Positions 10,809 to 22,007 are shown, numbered from the stretch's first letter. The stretch is 64,000 nt of DNA from Aphrocallistes beatrix (GCA_963281255.1 OY725504.1:806001-870000), one strand, 5' to 3'. Numbers and translations are program-made. The notes: generated by a model from the letters alone, not told the origin.

Positions 10809-11747
10809 ATGTCTTATATAGTAAATGATAAATCCAGAGCTCAACAACGATTTCTAATTCTCCATCAACAATCAAGCACTCCTGATATGTATCAGCCTCA
10901 GTCACCATGCACCCCTCCTCGTGCCAGCACCCCACAATTCGGATACTACAACCAGTTGGAGCCCCAACGAGTACATCAACGCCCCAGCCACTTCACCAAT
11001 GCGTACCGGGATTTGTCTGAAAGGGGACTAAAGCCACAATCCATCACCCCTCCGGAGCAAAGGACTCCTCCGTTCGTCGAAATGAAGCGCCCAATGACAC
11101 CCAACAACGACCTATATTCCCGTAGATTCAGACATCCGAATGAAATTTGCTGCCATCCCACCTACCAGATATCTCAACTTGCAAGAAAGGACAGTATCCA
11201 ACAGAATACCCCAGGGAGATATCTACAAGTTTCAAATGATGAAGCGGCGAGAGAGAAGGAAGTCAATCTGCTTAGAGAACTCAGATCTTTGAAAAAAGAA
11301 AATGAAAACTTGAAACGAGAAAACACACAACTAAAGAGAGAAAAGGAAAATTCCAACGAAGAATGGAATAAAATATACTTTGAGAAATACCAAGCGATGA
11401 ATCTGCTCAATCAGGAGACGAGAGAAAATGAAAAACTAACCATGGAGCTGGAAATGAAGAACACTGAGAACCAAAAACTAAGACAGGAACTAGATGAATT
11501 GAAGGGACAGCATTTGGTATCAAGGAGGGCAATATTCGAGACCGGATACAGTCGAAGCCATGAGGATAAATATCTCATCGCCCCAACACACGAACAATTC
11601 CAAGTCCCACCCCAGAATGTCTCCGCTATGAAGGGCCAGTATGCGAACATAGATGTTGAAGAGATGCGCCGTAAACTGGAAGAAAAAGAACAAAAGGAGC
11701 ACTATATCCTGAACCTAATCACACATCAAGTTGCCACCTGGAACTAA
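10809..11747 (+). CDS. Intronless coiled-coil protein, unrecognised
   Basis: 312-aa protein of no family I recognise. Residues 1-140 are low-complexity, rich in Pro, Gln, Ser, Thr and Tyr, with several S/T-P sites (SSTPD, PCTPPRASTPQ, SITPPEQRTPP, PMTP) that look like phosphorylation targets. A long charged coiled coil spans about 148-240 (EVNLLRELRSLKKENENLK onward). A second short helix near 285-300 (EEMRRKLEEKEQKE) precedes the C-terminus. It has no intron, a TATAAATA box upstream and AATAAA 36 nt after the stop. Same architecture class as the genes at 2995, 18659, 21417, 23763 and 63664: disordered head plus coiled coil. Function unknown. Confidence 0.82.
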   Translation: MSYIVNDKSRAQQRFLILHQQSSTPDMYQPQSPCTPPRASTPQFGYYNQLEPQRVHQRPSHFTNAYRDLSERGLKPQSITPPEQRTPPFVEMKRPMTPNNDLYSRRFRHPNEICCHPTYQISQLARKDSIQQNTPGRYLQVSNDEAAREKEVNLLRELRSLKKENENLKRENTQLKREKENSNEEWNKIYFEKYQAMNLLNQETRENEKLTMELEMKNTENQKLRQELDELKGQHLVSRRAIFETGYSRSHEDKYLIAPTHEQFQVPPQNVSAMKGQYANIDVEEMRRKLEEKEQKEHYILNLITHQVATWN

Positions 11748-11782
11748 AGTCTAAAATTCTAAATAATCGCTCATTTTTACTT

Positions 11783-11788
11783 AATAAA
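11783..11788 (+). terminator. Polyadenylation signal
   Basis: AATAAA 36 nt downstream of the stop codon of the coiled-coil gene at 10809-11747. Confidence 0.65.
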
Positions 11789-11789
11789 A

Positions 11790-14700
11790 AAATAATAATT
11801 AGTGTATGTTGTATGATAATACGAATAAAAATTGTACAAAATCAAGTTTCATTACAGTTTACAGTGGGAATAATGGGATATTAATATAAGCCATGCTTAA
11901 TTGAATGTAGGAAATGATTCAATTATAATTGCATTCTTCGGAAACGGATTAGCTAGGCCAAAATTGCAAATATTATCTCCTAAGTACTTGAACATACGTA
12001 CTCGAATTTTAACCTTTTAAAATTATGGATAAAGTTTACTTCTCAATTTCCAACGTTAAATGTTCTAATTAGAATTCGCATAAATGCAAGGTAGCATAGC
12101 TAGAAAAAAGACGAGTAGTTTTTACAAATCTAACGGACAATTTACAAAGAAATATATCGTTTGTATATTGAGCTGTGCTATCAACAACAATTAGAATAAT
12201 ACATACGTGGTACTAGCAATGAGAAATAATAGCATAGCCAGTATCACTAAGGAAATGAAATCAAATGTTTATTTAAATAATATTTAGAAACTTGTATTTT
12301 AAAAGAGTTTTGGGTGAAAAAAAATAACGGATGAGAAACGGGAATTACTTAATATCCAATATTCGTGATTATGAAACATAACTAATACATTGTAGAAACT
12401 CAAAGAAAAAACCCAACGAAATTGAAACTTTGTTTAGACCCATCAAGAGTGAAAGCACGAGGATAGAGTCTATGGGTGTATCACGAGAACCGATATACAT
12501 CAAATCTTGAAAGCAAATTCAGCCAATGATTAGTTTCTATTAAATTGTAAAAATAAGACAGCGATTCACAAAGAAAGCGAAAGCAACAACGTGAGATGAG
12601 TAGCTTACCATAGGATAAACAAATTTAGAGTGCTTAGACTTTAATTATCCTATATCCAAATAAACGGTAGCAAACGTTTAGAATTTGCAAATGTATTATG
12701 TAATTAAATGTATTCAAACATCTCAACATGGTCTACGTGTAGCTATGCTGATGGCATCTCAAATATCTGCATGAATAAACATCTTGTGTTATGAATGTGG
12801 TGGTAAAGTGAGCACGGGAGTGGTGGTAGGGAATTTTAGTGCTAAAGTTCACTGGGCTATCTGGGTATTCTTAAGGACACCAATAATATTAGGTAATTGA
12901 GTGCAACTTTGGTATCAAATGATGAAAATAATGATCTTAAGTAAGGAATGCAACTGTAATATCCTTAGGCAAAAATAGTTCCCACATCCAAATCGGATTT
13001 AGTAATACTTCCATAATGTTCTAGCACCTGGTCTGAGCTATTACGTATCGAGTGGGAGAAATTGAAATAAGCACATTGTATCGACCTACTAGGAGAAATT
13101 AAACAAAAGAGATGTTAATACGTAAAACTATATTCACCCAATCTAGCAGTGCTCGACAGAATCAAAATTTGGTGGTGGCTATCTTAATCACCATTTTACT
13201 ATTTCTGGTAGCTAATAACCGCCAAATTCTAAAAAATCATAAAATTTGGTGTCTTAGTTAGCCACGTTTGGGAATTCGGTGGCTTATTGTTACATTTTAG
13301 TGGCTATTGAGCGCTGCTAGCTACCCTGTTAAATGTTCGTTTTGAAACTAATATGGATTGTAGAAGTAGAAAATATGAATCATAGATAATATCGGACCAT
13401 TCCGATGAAGTCATTTTCTAGTGAGTAGAATTTAACTAATTCTGGGATTAGATTTCCTCCATTTTGAAGGAGAAATTCAAATATAAGCACAAACAAATGA
13501 TATAACTCGTATTAGCAAGATAAATAGTTGGAGCCATCTCTAACAATTAATATGTGTTCATTCGTATCTGGAATTATCAGAAATGCTAGTACTAAATAAA
13601 ACTCGATATTACAATCTATAAATAGTTTGGAACCTAAACACAGCAGAGAAGAGATATATCAGTAATCTGAGTAGACTTACAAGGTAGATACGTGTACGTT
13701 GGATAATAAGATACTTTAAGCTGTAACCAGAACTAAATCTGTGAAAGCAATTTCCTGCAAGCAACGAATTCAGGTCGGTGCAAAAATAATTTATTCATTG
13801 ACAACCAGATTCAACAGATAATCTTTTTCTTGTAAAAGTAAACGCATCAGGGTATTTTTATAAATAATCTAATCAAGTTGTTATGCGTATGACCTTAGGA
13901 TAAACGTGATTAGGAGTGTAAAAATAATTTCTGGCTTCATCTAGAACTTTACCTAGACGTCCTAAATCAACACATTAATTATGATTAGACGCATGAAACT
14001 TGATGACAAGACTAAACATGTGATTTCATAATAATAAAACCATGGATCATATGAAGGATTGGATTATAGGATAGTCTATTTTGCCAGCGGAAATAGTGTA
14101 ATACAGTCCTTATAAAAGAATGTAGCAAACATCTCTATATATGCATTCCAGCTTCAAGTTTGCTCAGGTTTAATCATGTGGTTAAAATTCAGAGCACATC
14201 CTGTTGAACCTTTCGGTTCTGCTCCTGAACTTATTACTATCCTGTTCGGTTTCGATTGGAGATCTTAAATCCTTTTTCGTTATTCAATTATTCAACTGTT
14301 CAATAAGTGTTTTCAAATCATGAATGGATTGTACAGTTAAAGGTTCTGCAGAATTCATTATGAAACCAGACTTATGGGCTAGAAGCAACAGAATAGGCTA
14401 GTGACGAGTTGATTCGTGTGCTGTACTTCTGTTCTCAGTTTTGTCCAATTTCTTTCACGTTCATTTGTTAGTGGCTACCTAAACATGATCGAGAGGCGGA
14501 AGTAAGATGTGGTAACGTATTCTAGTAATAAACGACTATATTTCGCACTGAATTTGCAATTGGTATGGATGCATGGATAGTACAAGGGTTTAAACTGATT
14601 GTCTCATTTGTGGTTGTTACACGCGTGAGTAGACATTTCATGTGTTGTACTTGGTTGAACTTGATCCATTGTCATTGCTGTACCTGTGTGAATTATGGAT

Positions 14701-15119
14701 TATGGGTGATTAAAATACACCTGGACTATGGCTTAGCAGCCATGAATTCAGGGAAAGTAGATGTGTCGTTAAAAAGTTGCTAGCGAATTCGCGTTCGTCT
14801 CCTATGACATTAAATGAGGATAGGGGGGAAGGGTATATTTTATTATCGTTAAATCTCCATGGAATTAATGTTATTTTACTAATCGGAACAATTCACTAAT
14901 CGAACGATTTTTTTCGATCGTTGGTACAGAGCTGTTCGGATGACTATATCTCCGAAAAAAAACATAAAGGAAATATACTGAATAGAATAACGAAAAAGAA
15001 TCATGCAAATCCAATTTTAGGGAAATAGGAAAAGTACAAAGCAAAACTGATGGGACAAAAAAAGAAAATCCAATAAAGAAAAATTCAAATTGTTGAAGCT
15101 TCAACCATCAGGATTAGGA
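11790..15119. other. 3.3-kb intergenic region, no gene seen
   Basis: AT-rich DNA with one hAT-like element at 13147-13316. Open frames at 14565-14783 (+) and 14871-15104 (-) are short, Cys- or Phe-rich and unsupported. Confidence 0.5.
13147..13316. mobile_element. Probable hAT-like element with short TIRs
   Basis: Ends CAGTGCTC and GAGCGCTG flanked on both sides by CTAG. Inside, TTTGGTGGTGGCTA and ATTTTAGTGGCTATT are imperfect repeats of one another. The full 8-bp duplication expected for hAT is not clear, so this is a tentative call. Confidence 0.45.
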
Positions 15120-16355
15120 TTAGGATTTCAACTCTTTCAAATCTCTTATCACATACCATCCTACCTGAGTAGAAATGACACCTGCACCATCTTGATTCAC
15201 ACCCAGGAACCCAGAGTAGTAGCGTATGTCGTACGTCTTGGGCGGGAGTACCATTGTTCCTGGAGCAAACAGACGACCGTCTGGAAATAGTTCCCAATCT
15301 GGAGCTCTATTTTCCCTATTTTCACCGCCCATTTTCTCTGTTTCCAACACCTTTTTCTCGTCGTAAGGAATGCAATAAGGATTGCGAACATAACTGTCGT
15401 CTTTATTACGAAAACCATGATCATAGCCTTTCGGATGAAGATAAGGAAAGAAAATGTTCACCCAACCACTCATTAGGACAAAATGCACATGCATACCCGA
15501 GGGTCCCCAACGAGGTGACAGCACAAACATTGCATTCCAGAACAATTTGTCCACGACGCCATCGAAGGGCTCTGTCATCTTGTCCAGCAAAGGGAGCAGA
15601 CATTGCGACCACTCGGTGCCAAACTTGTCCAGTTTGGATAATAACCGTGCTGTGCTGTGTTTCAACTTCGTCCAATCTTCTTTCGTGCCTTCTAACAGAA
15701 TGTATGGGAATCCACAACCCAATCTCATCATATAACTGAAGTATTTCTGCATAGCATGCATTACAGTCATAGATCTCGTCACCTGATCCAAAAGAGTCGA
15801 AGTAGAAAAACTAGTTTCACAGATTTCCTTAAAATCACCTATCGTGTTCTCACCGATTTTCTGCAGGAATTCTAACGTCACTCCTCCCCAGTCATTATCT
15901 AAGCTATCAAGGACAAAGTCATTACGAACAACCTCGAGCAGTTTCTTTCCTTCGAAATCCACGAATTGGGAACGGAGATCTTCACTGTGCTTGTTGATAT
16001 GTAGTCCCGATCCTTGCAGAATGAGTAGCCAGATGTCATCTGGACGTAACTTCAGAGGATAGTGCTTCGAGTAAGCTTGGAAGGTAGCGCGTAGGAATGG
16101 ATGAGGAATATCCTTGCTATCAGTGACCATTTCCTTTTTCTTATACTCCTTATCCCATATCCCGATTAGCTTGAATCCATACGGGATGTAGCTGTTCCAG
16201 TCCTCAGGAGTGAATATTTTCTCTACAGTTTTGGTGGAGAGTCGAGATTTTGGGATAGATAGGTCAGGTGACACGATGAACTTGATGCCAGCTGTTCCTT
16301 GCTCAACTGCAGTAGGAGGCTTGTCTGTGTGAAGTGCAGCCTCAATGCTAGCCAT
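15120..16355 (-). CDS. DUF4419 domain protein
   Basis: 411-aa single-exon protein consisting almost wholly of a DUF4419 domain (about residues 85-400). Family signatures visible: HPFLRATFQAYSKHYPLKLR then DDIWLLILQG (about 85-115), EGKKLLEVVRNDF, NDWGG, SFSTSTLL, GCGFPYILLEGTKEDW (about 210-225) and the C-terminal GWVNIFFPYL region. The biochemical role of the family is not known to me. I chose the ATG at 16355 (MASIEAAL): the frame upstream has no ATG and contains a TTTTAG acceptor 8 nt before this start. Confidence 0.88.
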   Translation of the reverse strand: MASIEAALHTDKPPTAVEQGTAGIKFIVSPDLSIPKSRLSTKTVEKIFTPEDWNSYIPYGFKLIGIWDKEYKKKEMVTDSKDIPHPFLRATFQAYSKHYPLKLRPDDIWLLILQGSGLHINKHSEDLRSQFVDFEGKKLLEVVRNDFVLDSLDNDWGGVTLEFLQKIGENTIGDFKEICETSFSTSTLLDQVTRSMTVMHAMQKYFSYMMRLGCGFPYILLEGTKEDWTKLKHSTARLLSKLDKFGTEWSQCLLPLLDKMTEPFDGVVDKLFWNAMFVLSPRWGPSGMHVHFVLMSGWVNIFFPYLHPKGYDHGFRNKDDSYVRNPYCIPYDEKKVLETEKMGGENRENRAPDWELFPDGRLFAPGTMVLPPKTYDIRYYSGFLGVNQDGAGVISTQVGWYVIRDLKELKS

Positions 16356-16458
16356 CCAAGTTCCTAAAATGTTCAATTCTCAACACCGTAATGGACTACT
16401 AAATTATGACGTCATGCTAAGCCGGTCCAATCGATTCAGTTGACAGCAAAGCCGTTAG

Positions 16459-16570
16459 GCATACATGCCAACTCGAGTCATGATAAGTGGGACGCAGCGT
16501 TGAATTTCGCGGACGGAATATAAAAGTATTATACAGAGTATCAAAAAACCGGGACAGTAGGCATGTATGC
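16459..16570. mobile_element. ATACATGCCAAC-family element, copy 1
   Basis: Begins GCATACATGCCAACTCGAG and ends with GGGACAGTAGGCATGTATGC. The flanks share GCCGTTA. It contains the diagnostic family words CATGATAA, GGGACGCAGCGTTGAATT and CGGGACAG. Other copies lie at 29020, 33073, 33884, 40728, 53003 and 55893. Confidence 0.75.
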
Positions 16571-16981
16571 CGTTATGACTCAGGAGTGTTGTACTTCAGA
16601 CAGTGTTTCCCTCAGGAATATTTGAAAGCGCGTTAATTTTGCAATTTTTGTGCGGTTTATTCAGGTAAATTGCATTATTTAACAACAAATTCACGTTATT
16701 CGACAAGCAAAGCGTGCTAAATAGCGCGCTCGGCGGACTTTAGACCAAGCATGGAGATTCCTGGCTCCAGCTGTGCTCAACTTTAATGCATTAACATGGT
16801 TAAAATATTAAATCGTTAATTAGTCATACTGCATTACAGTTCAATTATGTTCTAGAAAAATACTGTTTTGAGGTTGGCAAAACGGTGGCGATATTCGTAG
16901 CGACAGTGCGAATAATCGTATAATTGATTGGTATTACTGACGAAATCGAAATAAATTAATAAACAAATCTATGAAATTGCA

Positions 16982-17317
16982 TTAGAGGCTTTCTATCTCT
17001 TCAGCTGTAGAGGTTTCAGGGTTGGGAGGTTCCTGCTTGAGGAGTGTGAGTGAGTTCCTGCATGTCGCTAGTGAATAGCCAGAAGCTAACCCCACACACA
17101 GGCAAATAGGCCAGCCTAGAAACGCTCGTCTGTAGAATAAGAAGTTGAAGAGAACGCCAACTCCCAACCCCATGCTACTCCTAACCACAAGGTCACTGAT
17201 GCAGTAGTCCACTCGCTGTGAAACAGGTCCCTCTCCGCTGTAGAGACGGGGGATCGGAATCTTGTCTGAGTTGGTCCGATTTGACTCTGTTTCATTGATA
17301 TTACTGGCGTGTGACAT
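16982..17317 (-). CDS. MICOS10: MICOS complex subunit MIC10
   Basis: 111-aa small membrane protein. Residues 35-90 match the MIC10 core: SQRVDYCISDLVVR, a first transmembrane segment with the glycine motif MGLGVGVLF (49-57) and a second with GLASGYSLATC (77-86), joined by the basic loop FYRR that is typical of the family. MIC10 oligomerises through these glycine motifs to bend the inner mitochondrial membrane at crista junctions. Here the N-terminal tail is longer than usual (about 33 residues, hydrophilic) and there is an acidic C-terminal tail of about 20. A TTATTTCTAG acceptor is 4 nt before the ATG. No introns. Confidence 0.9.
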   Translation of the reverse strand: MSHASNINETESNRTNSDKIPIPRLYSGEGPVSQRVDYCISDLVVRSSMGLGVGVLFNFLFYRRAFLGWPICLCVGLASGYSLATCRNSLTLLKQEPPNPETSTAEEIESL

Positions 17318-17323
17318 TAATCT

Positions 17324-18598
17324 AGAAATAATAGATATTCATAATTATATAATGACTGATAGTTCAAAGTTCGAACAGAGGTGGGAGATCCTGGGTTTTC
17401 GGCAAAATTCCGGATAAGTCTTTTTCCCTGGAGAATACCACTTTAGAATGACCATTCAATTTGAGTTGAAATAGTCTCAGAATTCAAGAAATAGCGTTTT
17501 AGTGAGGATAATTTTTTTAAATTAGTTTGGGAGCATAGCCAGAATCCCCTCGTAACTCACATCAATTAAATTTGAAAAAAGTATAGGCGCCAAGTTTTGG
17601 AAAATAAACCAAATGCGGGATGGAATGGCCCGGCCTCCAGAATCTTAACGGGCGGATATGGAACCTGGAGACTGGGGTGACCTACATTGGGCCACTCAAA
17701 CTTGGGACCTCTGTATTTGCACCTTACTTTGCCGTCGGAAGCTCATAAAAAGTGGAAGGCCATTGCCATTATGTTAATCAAAATGGTAATCATCCACCTT
17801 ATTGCTCATAGAACTACGTAAGGCTTGCAAGCTGCACCATGTCCTACGGCCATGCCTTATGAGCTCGGTGTCTATGAATCTCCAGCCTCCCAATTCCTGG
17901 AATTTAAAAAAGGGTTTTTAATTTAATTCAGTTGTGGAGTTTACCGTAAATTACAAAATACTCGTGTGGACCTAAACATAGTTTAAATAAAGTTTTGGTG
18001 TTCTTTTGCTGGGCAAGAGTGATAATTTCTCTTTCTAATCTATTCCAGTTTCACAAAAGGATTACGATCATTTAACATGTAATGTAATCGACATAGCATA
18101 ATCTTATCTAAAATACTTGTAGCTTTGCACAATTTTCTGTCGTCAAACTTGTACTAATAAACTTCTAGATTGAGAAGTTTTCTGGGCTAAATTGTTGATA
18201 CTGCGAAGTATAACGTTTCTGTTTTAATAATTCAACATTTAACCGAAAAATGATTGTGCGACGGCAAAATAGGAAAAGTTTCAAGCCGCAACTTTTTAAT
18301 TTGTAGAGAATTGAATTTGTCCGCTAAATTACTTGTAGAATTTACAAAAATCAGTTTGCGTAAGAATTGACTTTTAAATGCTTGGACATATTTAAAGGAA
18401 CTTATCCAAGCACTTATCCAGTGGTTTGAAGCACGAGTATCCAATTTAGCTAATCATATCAGGTCTAAAAATATAACAAGTGATATATCTGCGTAGATAG
18501 TGTATCAGAAAGTAATTTCCCTTCCTTGAAAATAGGGAATTTTTTGGACAAAATTCTACCTTACCCTCAATTATTTGTGTAAGACAACAACCAACTAA
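17324..18598. other. Intergenic with a GC-richer repeat segment
   Basis: The stretch at about 17585-17900 is noticeably GC-richer than its surroundings, begins TATAGGCGCCAAGTTTTG (matching the reverse complement of 55700 region) and contains CCTGGAGACTGGGGTGACC. It looks like a dispersed repeat copy of unknown class. The remainder is AT-rich with no gene seen. Confidence 0.5.
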
Positions 18599-18606
18599 TA
18601 TAAATA
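18599..18606 (+). promoter_or_regulatory. TATA box of coiled-coil gene 18659-19282
   Basis: TATAAATA, 53-60 bp upstream of the ATG at 18659. Confidence 0.65.
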
Positions 18607-18658
18607 GATTAAAAGAAGATTATATCTATTTAAATATTATTTTTGAACTATCTAAAAA

Positions 18659-19282
18659 ATGAGTTTTTATGTAAACATGGAAGAAAGGAAGACAGAAAAT
18701 TCAAGAAAATGCTCAACATTTTATGGATTTCCATCAAGGATCAATCTCACTCCAGATCCTTCAGCACAGAAAGGCATTGAGTTGGCAGAAATGCACGAAA
18801 AAATGCGCAAATTGGAAGAGAAAGCTAATGCAGCTACAAAAGACAACGAGATCTTGAGACTTAGATTCGCGGAAGTGAGCGGTGAACTTATACAATACAG
18901 AACTGAGAGAGATTTGTATCAACAGCGATTAGGCCAAAATGAAATATTACAAAATGAGTTGGAGTTCAAAAGACAGCGGATAAACAGTATCTCCGCGAGG
19001 ATAGGAAAAACTCTGAATGGCGATGTAGGAGAGCTAGTGAATCTTAATGTTATCCTGGAAATAAAAAACAAGGAAGCTGAAGACTATTTCAAAAAAGCAC
19101 AGGATCTAGAAGGAAAACTAAAACAAGCAAAAGCTGAATTGCGAGAGAAAAGTGCGTCTTTGGAAGAGTTGAAGGAAAAATACCGAGTTGTGGAAAACCA
19201 AAATGTAGCACTTAACTCTACATGCCGAGAACTGAAGAATGAAAACATGACGTATTCTCTCATCATCAAGGAGAAAAAGTGA
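18659..19282 (+). CDS. Intronless coiled-coil protein, unrecognised
   Basis: 207-aa protein, no known family. A short head of about 40 residues (KCSTFYGFPSRINLTPDPS) is followed by nearly continuous predicted coiled coil from about 42 to 205: AEMHEKMRKLEEKANAATK, then RTERDLYQQRLGQNE, KNKEAEDYFKKAQDLEGKL and LREKSASLEELKEKYR. It ends with a Lys-rich tail. No intron; TATAAATA 60 bp upstream. The start at 18659 is the first ATG after the box; a second in-frame Met is 6 codons on. Member of the intronless TATA coiled-coil set. Confidence 0.8.
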   Translation: MSFYVNMEERKTENSRKCSTFYGFPSRINLTPDPSAQKGIELAEMHEKMRKLEEKANAATKDNEILRLRFAEVSGELIQYRTERDLYQQRLGQNEILQNELEFKRQRINSISARIGKTLNGDVGELVNLNVILEIKNKEAEDYFKKAQDLEGKLKQAKAELREKSASLEELKEKYRVVENQNVALNSTCRELKNENMTYSLIIKEKK

Positions 19283-19671
19283 CTGACTGAACAGAATTGA
19301 TGCGTTTTGTTATTGCGTTGTGCCAGAAGCTGCGTAATTATGCTGAAAAGATTACTTATTTTAAGTATTATTTTTCTACTTCTCTCTTTTGCTCATTATT
19401 TCACTTTTTGAAATTCATTAATACAACATTTCATGAGATAAATATTCTATATATAAATGTTACGATAGTTTACAATCACCAGACAAAACTTAATAATTTT
19501 AAGTAAAATTTCTAAATAATCATCCGTGTTTGTTCATATGTTTTTAATAAGAATTTTCAAGTATCATTACAAGGAACAGGAAATACAGAACAAAAATACA
19601 TAGTGACATCTATGAGTCTGGAGGGCAAGGGAGAAGGGGAGGGATGGATGAGGGGTGTAGTTAGATTTGAA
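19283..19671. other. Spacer; right part belongs to the tandem duplication
   Basis: No gene. From 19561 the sequence matches 22253 onward (3' flank of the duplicated gene pair). Confidence 0.6.
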
Positions 19672-21417
19672 TTAATAATCTGAAATTGCCTTTTCAGCTC
19701 CAGCAATGAGATCAGGCATTTCTTGTTTAAAATTAAACTCAAGACTCTTCGAACCTCTTTTGCGAAATTTTTCACTTTTTCCACTTTGCTCACCTCCCGA
19801 ATCCATACTCCTATGTTGATAATGGTTTATGTTGGCTTTGGAGAGATGGAAAATGAGCTCATATTGCTTGGAGTTTATCGATTCCATTTCTTCTAAGTCT
19901 TTCTTCAAATTAGTATTTTCTTCCTGGAGTTCTACTATACTTCTCACATGCTTAGTTAGGATATCAAGCAACTCTTTGATTCTATCGTCTCTTCCTCTCA
20001 ACTCTTCTCTCTTTCCGAATTTTCGAGATTTATTCTTCTTTGTCATCATCGTTGCAGTAATAGCTGTTTCCCAATTCTCTAGAGCTCTTTCATCTGACGG
20101 GGTGCCAGTCACTACCTCTTCGATCTCGCTAGCATCTTGCTTACTAGTAACATTCTCCTTCTCACTGACAGTATCTGGAGTTAGCTTAACTTCTGAAGGT
20201 TCATCAGATACTATTTGATCGGGAACAGTATTAAGGTTTGTATCGGCAGTTAGGGGAGGATCGTGATTGTTTGATTCAAAAAGATCTAAGGCTTCTTCCT
20301 TATCATCACTTTCTCCTGAGATGAAGGCTGCCTTCATTTTAACCAAGGCATCGAAATTCTTTGAGTAACGACTTCCTGTGCGGTAGTTAATGCGGCGATT
20401 TTGGATGTGAGTATCTTTCACAGTGAGCTCATCAGCGCTTGTATTCAGGTGCAGGTTGTGCTTGCGTTCTGAGTCAGCTTGAAGTTTCGTTTCATTCGTT
20501 TCATCGACTGAGAGGTTCAGATCATCCGAAGCTGCTCTACACTCTTTAATACGGCGATTTTGGATGTGAGTGCCTTTCACAGTGAGCTCATCAGAGCTTA
20601 CATTCAGGTGCAGGTTGTGCTTGCGTTCTGCTTCAGCTTGAAGCATCGTTTCATTCGTTTCATTCGTTTCATCGACTGAAGGTGAGAGGTTCAGATCATC
20701 CGAAACTGCTCTACGCTCTTCAATACGGCGATTTTGGATGTGAGTGCCTTTTGCAGTGAGCTCATCAGAGCTTACATTCAGGTGCAGGTTGTGCTTGCGT
20801 TCTGCTTCAGCTTGAAGCATCGTTCCATTCGTTTCATCGACTGAAGGTGAGAGGTTCAGATCATCCGAAACTGCTTTAAATTTTTTAAACTGCTTAGTAT
20901 GTTTCTTTTTATCTTGTTCGCTGCATTCAACTATATCAATATAATCTTGCCTTAAGATGCTTTTATTGTGCTTAAATAATTTCTTCCGCAGGCATTTTTC
21001 CGGCTGCTTCTTCTCCACGGTGGTAATGGGATGAGTTTCTTCAGTTTTGGGTGATGGATGTCTTTCAAGTTTCTCTTTGCCTTTTCCTTTTTCATTAATT
21101 GGGCTATATTTTCTTTCAAAAAAATGCACGAGGCTGTTTATTTTATTTGACTTTTTTGTCACTTTAGTAACTTTAATGGGCTCATTATTGCTGTGGAAAA
21201 AGTGGTTGTCGGATGAATGCGCATATCTGCCAGTTAGTCCATCCGTATCTTCGTATCGATCCTCCACTATAATCTTAGGCGAGTGTAGCGATTCTATTAA
21301 CTCTGATGGTTCTGATTGAGTAACGCTAGGTAGCTCGTGAAGTGTGAAAAGTTTCGTTTTCAGAGGTTGCAAATCTTCAACATTATTGTCCAAGTCTTCA
21401 CAATTCTTTTCAGCCAT
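19672..21417 (-). CDS. Intronless coiled-coil protein with triple internal repeat (paralogue 1)
   Basis: 581-aa protein, no known family. Residues 1-180 are a basic, Ser-rich disordered region. Residues about 184-344 hold three copies of a roughly 53-57-residue unit (starting AVSDDLNLSPSVDET and ending THIQNRRI). Then comes a conserved block GSRYSKNFDALVKMKAAF, an acidic linker, the motif DERALENWETAI, a basic patch KKNKSRKFGKREELR, and a coiled coil at about 476-530 (VELQEENTNLKKDLEEME). The tail is SLEFNFKQEMPDLIAGAEKA. I start at the ATG at 21417: the paralogue starts at the same place, and the in-frame ATG 14 codons upstream lies too close to the TATA box to be transcribed. The C-terminal 180 residues are almost identical to paralogue 2. 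Confidence 0.85.
   Translation of the reverse strand: MAEKNCEDLDNNVEDLQPLKTKLFTLHELPSVTQSEPSELIESLHSPKIIVEDRYEDTDGLTGRYAHSSDNHFFHSNNEPIKVTKVTKKSNKINSLVHFFERKYSPINEKGKGKEKLERHPSPKTEETHPITTVEKKQPEKCLRKKLFKHNKSILRQDYIDIVECSEQDKKKHTKQFKKFKAVSDDLNLSPSVDETNGTMLQAEAERKHNLHLNVSSDELTAKGTHIQNRRIEERRAVSDDLNLSPSVDETNETNETMLQAEAERKHNLHLNVSSDELTVKGTHIQNRRIKECRAASDDLNLSVDETNETKLQADSERKHNLHLNTSADELTVKDTHIQNRRINYRTGSRYSKNFDALVKMKAAFISGESDDKEEALDLFESNNHDPPLTADTNLNTVPDQIVSDEPSEVKLTPDTVSEKENVTSKQDASEIEEVVTGTPSDERALENWETAITATMMTKKNKSRKFGKREELRGRDDRIKELLDILTKHVRSIVELQEENTNLKKDLEEMESINSKQYELIFHLSKANINHYQHRSMDSGGEQSGKSEKFRKRGSKSLEFNFKQEMPDLIAGAEKAISDY
20385..20870 (-). repeat. Three in-frame coding repeats of about 160-172 bp
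   Basis: The word GGCGATTTTGGATGTGAGT recurs three times (about 20393, 20553, 20725). Units differ by small in-frame changes (ETNGT, ETNETNET, loss of Ser-Pro). Paralogue 2 has a single, more divergent unit at the same place, so the array expanded after the duplication or contracted in the sister. Confidence 0.9.
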
Positions 21418-21470
21418 TTTTTGTAATATGATTGTGTTATGATTATGAATTGAGAGCATACTATGATTTG

Positions 21471-21478
21471 TATTTATA
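21471..21478 (-). promoter_or_regulatory. TATA box of paralogue 1
   Basis: TATAAATA on the minus strand, 54-61 bp upstream of the ATG at 21417. Confidence 0.65.
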
Positions 21479-22007
21479 GGAATAATATCATATCATAGAG
21501 CTGACCCCTGAATCATGTAATAATGTAAGAATGTAATACTGTATGACGCACTTTACTCAGAATCCAACCCTGGAAGCAATCATTAGAGTGACGAAGTTCA
21601 ATAATTTAATTGATAAAGCATTGAGTCAGTCACAACAATAAACTGAAAGTTTTTGGAGTAATTTATGCATAAACTTCAAATTATTAATACCAGGTGCAAG
21701 ATCTATAATTATATCATAATTTGTCATGGGTATAATCTCCAGGGACACCTGCAACTACAACCCAGAATTTGATTACTTCATGAATGCATTATAAGCAAAA
21801 AATAATCAATATAAGACCGAAAATTCGATATTTGGAATATACACCCTTGAGGGTCTTTGGTTTTACTTTTACGGGTCTTTGGTTTTACTAAAATCATTTA
21901 ATATCTTGATTAATTAGTTTTGAAATTATGATCGGACGATTTTGAAAATTTTATAATTCGACTGAATGTATAAATCTTTTATTATAATTTTGAAAATATA
22001 CTAGAAT

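Larger units (their letters stand above)
19561..21770. repeat. Tandem segmental duplication, copy 1
   Basis: From GTATCATTAC (19561) to CCCAGAATTT (21770) this region matches 22253-24130. It carries one whole gene with its promoter and 3' flank. The extra 0.33 kb in this copy is mostly the internal coding repeats at about 20385-20870. Confidence 0.88.

Noticed and set aside
15254-15739. 161-codon plus-strand frame and several 70-100-codon frames
   Set aside because: Shadows of the DUF4419 gene on the opposite strand.
19829-20218. 129-codon plus-strand frame, repeated at 22526-22912
   Set aside because: Antisense shadow of the duplicated coiled-coil genes; it is preserved only because the coding sequence on the other strand is.
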